In this document: one piece after another, positions 59,987-64,000 of the stretch | How positions within the stretch are numbered: position 1 is the stretch's first letter | How the letters are laid out: every line of letters starts with the position of its first letter | NCBI GenBank assembly: GCA_941918925.1 | Contig: OW799236.1 | Location: 71,018,465 to 71,082,464 of the forward strand | Source: Phyto melanocephala | Taxonomy: Eukaryota > Arthropoda > Insecta > Diptera > Rhinophoridae | DNA length: 64,000 nt | Direction of reading: 5' to 3' | Position numbers and translations under genes: made by a program | Notes under the pieces: model-generated | Told to the model about the DNA's origin: nothing | Database searches by the model: none | What the model saw: only the letters and a program-made list of their open reading frames with translations

Positions 59987-60382
59987 AAAACCTTGTTACA
60001 CCCTTTAATCTTGATATTATTATTTTAATTAATACATATTAAAAATAAATATTTTTAAACTGTAATTAAGCTTTAAAACCAATTTAATTGTGTTAATAAC
60101 GAATACAATTGTTTTTTTGTATTTTTTATTGTAATTTTGCATGTTAAATGCTGCTAACTTTTTCAATAATAGCTAATCAAAAGCACTAATGGTAGTTGTT
60201 GTTGGTAGTCACCACTTATAATGGTCATACTATACCACTCATATCTTATCTGTCTTCACATATACGCTACTTCGCTAGCGCAGTTCTTACTATTTAATGA
60301 ATACTCAAGTTCTTTTTTTAATTACTAAAAACGTTAACCATAAATTAATGAAAACTTGTTTCTCTGATTAATTTCATTTAGA
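59987..60382. other. AT-rich spacer
   Basis: Nothing recognised. Confidence 0.5.
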
Positions 60383-61189
60383 ACAAGTAAAAGCGCTATA
60401 TTCGGCCGTGCCGAATCTTATATACCCTTCACAACGTGTAGTCATGCAATAACAATTTTTTGTATCACCATTCATCCCATATGATATACGTACATACATA
60501 TAAAAAACATGCATATATAAAAACATCCCATTGTAAAATTATAAATTTACTTATGTATGTTAAAAAAAAAATTTTTAAAAAAAATTTAAAAAAATTAAAA
60601 AAGAAAAATTTTTTTAAAAAATAATTAAAATATATATAATAAATATAAAACAAAAAAAAATATTAAAAAAAAAAAATAAAAAAAAAATAATAAAAATATA
60701 AATAATATATTAAATAAAAAATAAAAAAAATAAAAAAAAAAGTATAAAAAAAATAAAAAAAAATTTTTTTGCCTCAGCTGGGATTCGATGCCACGTTTTC
60801 TCTAACCAGTATACACGTTTGTATGTATGTATGTTGTTGTTGTAATGTTGTTTTTGTGAAAAAAAATCGAGGTGGTCGTGGGTTTTTGCTCATATCTCAG
60901 TTGTTTATGTACCGCTGTTTCTGATTTTCAATACCGATCTACTCCCGAATATATCTGATATTTTAATGCCTCACCCGAGTCCAAGCGATGTCGGGGGGCT
61001 TAAAAAAGTTGATTTCAACATACACACGGACAGACGGTCAGACGGACAGACTGACAGGGCTTAATCGACTCCCCTATTCACAAGCTTTCAGAAAATATAT
61101 ACTATATGGGGTCAGAAATCAAAATTGTAGAAATTTCACACGGAATGACAAACCTATATATACCCTTTTTCACTGTGTGAAGGGTATAA
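60383..61189 (+). mobile_element. Intact family-A DINE-like element (A10), reference copy
   Basis: 807 bp, uninterrupted: acaagtaaaagcgctatatt, palindrome TTCGGCCGTGCCGAA, 'gtagtcatgcaataac', A-rich core 60560-60765, 'ctgggattcgatgccacg', 'gaggtggtcgtgggtttttg', CGGACAGACG runs, 'aatatatactatatggggtc', end ttcactgtgtgaagggtata. Best copy for defining the family. Confidence 0.8.
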
Positions 61190-61984
61190 TAAGCAAAGTA
61201 ACATTTTATTCCTCTCTATAATTACATATATATATAACTTGGATTACCAGTATCTATTGCAATTTCAGAGATCTAATAAATACATTCCAAAACATAAAAT
61301 ATACAAAAATTGTAAAAAAAAATTAGATAAAGTAACTTTTTGGTCACCCACGACACTATGATTTTCACCTCGAATCAATAATCACTAATATAATGAATAT
61401 ATGTTCATAACCGTAGAAAATACAATAAAATTGCAAAAACGTACATTTTGTTTTACCCATATCATTTCTATTCTTAACTTGATTCAGTAGTCCCTTATTT
61501 TAAAATTCTAGCTTTGTAAATGTAGAAAATATAAAAAGTACTACAAAAATGCGAAAAAGTATCTTTACGGTCACCTATAATATTTTTAGTACCACCTCGG
61601 ACTATTAGTCTCTTTTTATATAAAAATAAATGTTTGAAAAGTACCAAACTGTTTCAAATTTGTCTTTTTCTAAACTTTTATGAATTTATTTCAGGTTTTA
61701 CTAAATTACATAAACTGTTGTCTGGTGAAATCCCCATTACAAATTTTTTCCGAATTGGCCCGTAAAAAGCGATTATACATATTCCCATTTTTTTTTTTGG
61801 AAAATTTTTTTTGTCCCCTAAAAGTTTCCAAAAATTTCACCGAAATAATTGTCATATTCAATTAGACGAAAATAATTATCAATTTTTGTGCTATTGAATA
61901 ATATAAGGAAAAAAAGTTTTTTAAAGTTCCAAAAAGAGGAAAATTTTTTACCTTTTATGCATGCGAATTTCAAAGAAGTGTACA
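61190..61984. other. AT-rich spacer
   Basis: Nothing recognised. Confidence 0.5.
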
Positions 61985-62230
61985 ATTTAAATCACGCCGC
62001 CTCATCAAAATCCACACCAACTAGTCGTTTTGAGTGCATTTCCTTCTAATGAATTGCATAGGGATTTTCTAAGCCCCAAATTCGACAATTTTTGTGTTCA
62101 CAAAGCCATTTAAATAAAAATGCGCTTCATCGGAGAAGATGACATTTTTTTTTTTTTTGATTTTTAATGACATTATTTTGCTCTATTGCCCATTGAACCA
62201 TTGAGAAATTATTTTTTCATAAAGCGTTGC
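61985..62230 (-). pseudogene. Transposase relic with first catalytic block (Tc1/mariner)
   Basis: Minus-strand VIFSDEAHFYLNGFVN, then a frameshift to KNCRIWGLENPYAIH, stop, KEMHSKRLV. This is the segment around the first catalytic Asp of the same transposase group as the 9.6-kb copy. Preceded by a long A run (T run at 62144-62160 on the plus strand). Confidence 0.7.
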
Positions 62231-62472
62231 CCAGAACAAAACAAGATAATCATTTACACTGTACTTTATATGAGTTTTCACAATAATTGGAATAAATGAC
62301 AGACAAGCTTCAACAGTATGACCGGTATCAACTGCCAACCCTTTAGAATAATTACCCAAAACCAAGTTATTTTAAGTTTTGATGTAACGAACACTGAGTA
62401 ATAAAACTGCAACCAGTTTAATGGCCATAAATCATTTTCAACTTTTTTTCTTTGACATAGATATCGATCATT

Positions 62473-63193
62473 AATGCTAGGCGCACAATTGGGACGAACG
62501 ACGAAATTTTCGTTGCGAATATTCGTCATCAAAAATAAAACACATTTGTGTATATGAGAATGCATACAATTGTGGCGTCAGTCGAAGTTCGCTATACGCG
62601 GCGAACTCTGCATTAGATTTATTTCTATTTCTTACGCCGGCGAACGACGAACAAATTGATACAAGGTGACCATTTTTTATTAAATTTGGGTTTACTTCTC
62701 AACATTTTAAGAAAATAAAGTTAGTTTTTACTTTAATAATTATTTAATTTTTTATTTTAAAACATTTAAAAAAAGTATAAAAAAGTTAAGTACAAAAATA
62801 TGTTTTTATTTGTGTTTTTGCAAATGTTTAAGTTTATTAAGTGATCTATTTTCATATGGTCACACTATTAACTGTTATACACAAACAAAATTTTTATTAT
62901 TGTTTAATGCACGTACCCACGACATTCTTTGCAAACGTTTGCTTATACGTAAACAAGTTTTTATTATTACAGAAATTTTATTTATTGTTTTGTTGAGTTT
63001 CACAAAAAATTAAATTCTTCGATTATTTTTGTTTTTTCTTTGCACAAACACTAAACAATTTTATCAACTATAAAATATGTTACTTTTTCGTGGTTGTTGT
63101 GCTTCACAGGACGAATTTGCACAACGAATTTTTACCGAAGAGTTCGTCGTGTTGGGCGAAATTCGACGTTCGTCCCAATTGTGCGCCGAGCAT
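62473..63193. mobile_element. 721-bp element with GGCGCACAATTGGGACGAACG ends
   Basis: Inverted ends ATGCT(A/C)GGCGCACAATTG... at 62473 and complement at 63193. The interior has further GC-rich TTCGTCG/CGACGAA patches near each end. An ATTAATGC octamer occurs beside both ends, but not flush at the right, so target duplication and class are unresolved. No transposase. Confidence 0.6.
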
Positions 63194-64000
63194 AACGAAT
63201 TAATGCCCGTATAACTTACAAAACAACAATAACATTTACACTTAATTTAATTTTAACTATTTACGCAGTTTCAGCTGCATACTTGCTGTGGTCAACAATT
63301 GTTTGAGATTAAAAAAATAATTATATATTTATTTGAAAATTTTTAATTAAATTTTATTGTTAATCATAAAACAGCATTTAAAAATACTGGAAAATTAATC
63401 TAGTATAAGCCGAGTGGAATGCATTTTAGAAACTAGCTACGATTTTATCATCAGCACTCTTAATCGGTGTATTCATATTAGAATTGAAACTACTATTTAT
63501 GTTACAATTTCATAAAAGTAGAAAATAAGAAACATAGATTTTTTTTATTTAACTTAAGCCAGAATAATTGTTTTGAAATAAAATTTAAAACAAATAATAA
63601 TGTATGTACATACTATATGTAAAATAATTCAAACATATCAATAATAACAATAATCGGCTTAAAAAGCGATTTCTTATAAAAATAAAGGAGAGAAACATCT
63701 TTATTACTTTTTCTTTGTAAAAGGAAACTAAGGGAAAGTTTTTTTATATAAATTTTATGCAATTAGCAGGAGTTAAATGCAAATACCTAGTAGGTTTAGT
63801 AAAAAATCTTACTTTTACGTAGCTCTTAATGAAACTCTCTTCGTTTCGTTAAATTTTTAAATCTTTGTTTCCTGCCTCACAATGTACATACACAACACAA
63901 TAACGCTCATTTTGACGCATAACAAATTATTTAATTCAAACTAAAAGCAAACAAAATCATAAGTTTGTCTTTTAATTTCAGTCGAGTGAACATTACTCTC
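63194..64000. other. AT-rich spacer to window end
   Basis: No recognised gene or repeat. Confidence 0.5.

Overview
This is eukaryotic nuclear DNA from a higher (cyclorrhaphan) fly. It is very AT-rich. Its introns have GT/AG borders, and it is full of short repeats that resemble the Drosophila INE-1/DINE-1 (non-autonomous Helentron) family. Those repeats share 'ccccataaagtatatat' boxes, GTCCGTCTGTCCG runs, 'ccacgcccac' boxes and a palindromic TTCGGCCGTGCCGAA end. The exact genus cannot be fixed from sequence alone; a calyptrate such as a blowfly or muscid is my guess. No rRNA, tRNA, CRISPR or bacterial-type system was seen.

One apparently intact host gene was found. It is a plus-strand ABC half-transporter of the ABCG1/ABCG4 type, about 801 residues, in nine coding exons from 22656 to 54462. 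All splice phases agree. Walker A, Q-loop, signature, Walker B, H-loop, six probable membrane segments and the extracellular cysteine pair near the C-terminus are all visible. Exon 1 is separated from exon 2 by a 26.9-kb intron. The other eight exons lie within 4.5 kb, apart from a 1.65-kb intron 7. A 5' untranslated stretch with an acceptor at 22418 and a 26-codon upstream ORF precedes the start codon.

Layout. 1-8.8 kb: a hairpin MITE, then a nested and palindromic cluster of two DINE-like families, called A and B here. 9.5-10.5 kb: a Tc1/mariner element of DD41D spacing whose N-terminal coding half is replaced by an inverted copy of its own 3' end. 10.6-20.6 kb: more A and B copies, including clean nests, and a D-family fragment. 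20.7-22.4 kb: a transposase relic, then the 5' end of the gene. 23-49 kb (intron 1): LINE and transposase relics, a THAP-domain pseudogene, four D-family elements (three carrying an internally deleted Tc1/mariner element at the same site, one with the empty site), a MULE-like MITE, a canonical Helitron with 122-bp internal repeats whose 3' half plus flank is triplicated, and further MITEs. 54.5-64 kb: a near-perfect foldback just downstream of the gene, a triple nest (MULE-like MITE in Helitron in A element, with a long GTAT microsatellite), one intact A element and another transposase relic.

Nearly every other open reading frame is a by-product of the repeats. The main interest is how the elements interact: recurrent insertion into the same point of a terminal hairpin, tail-to-tail palindromes, capture of one transposon by another, and post-insertion tandem amplification. 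I did not find a convincing new multi-gene system.
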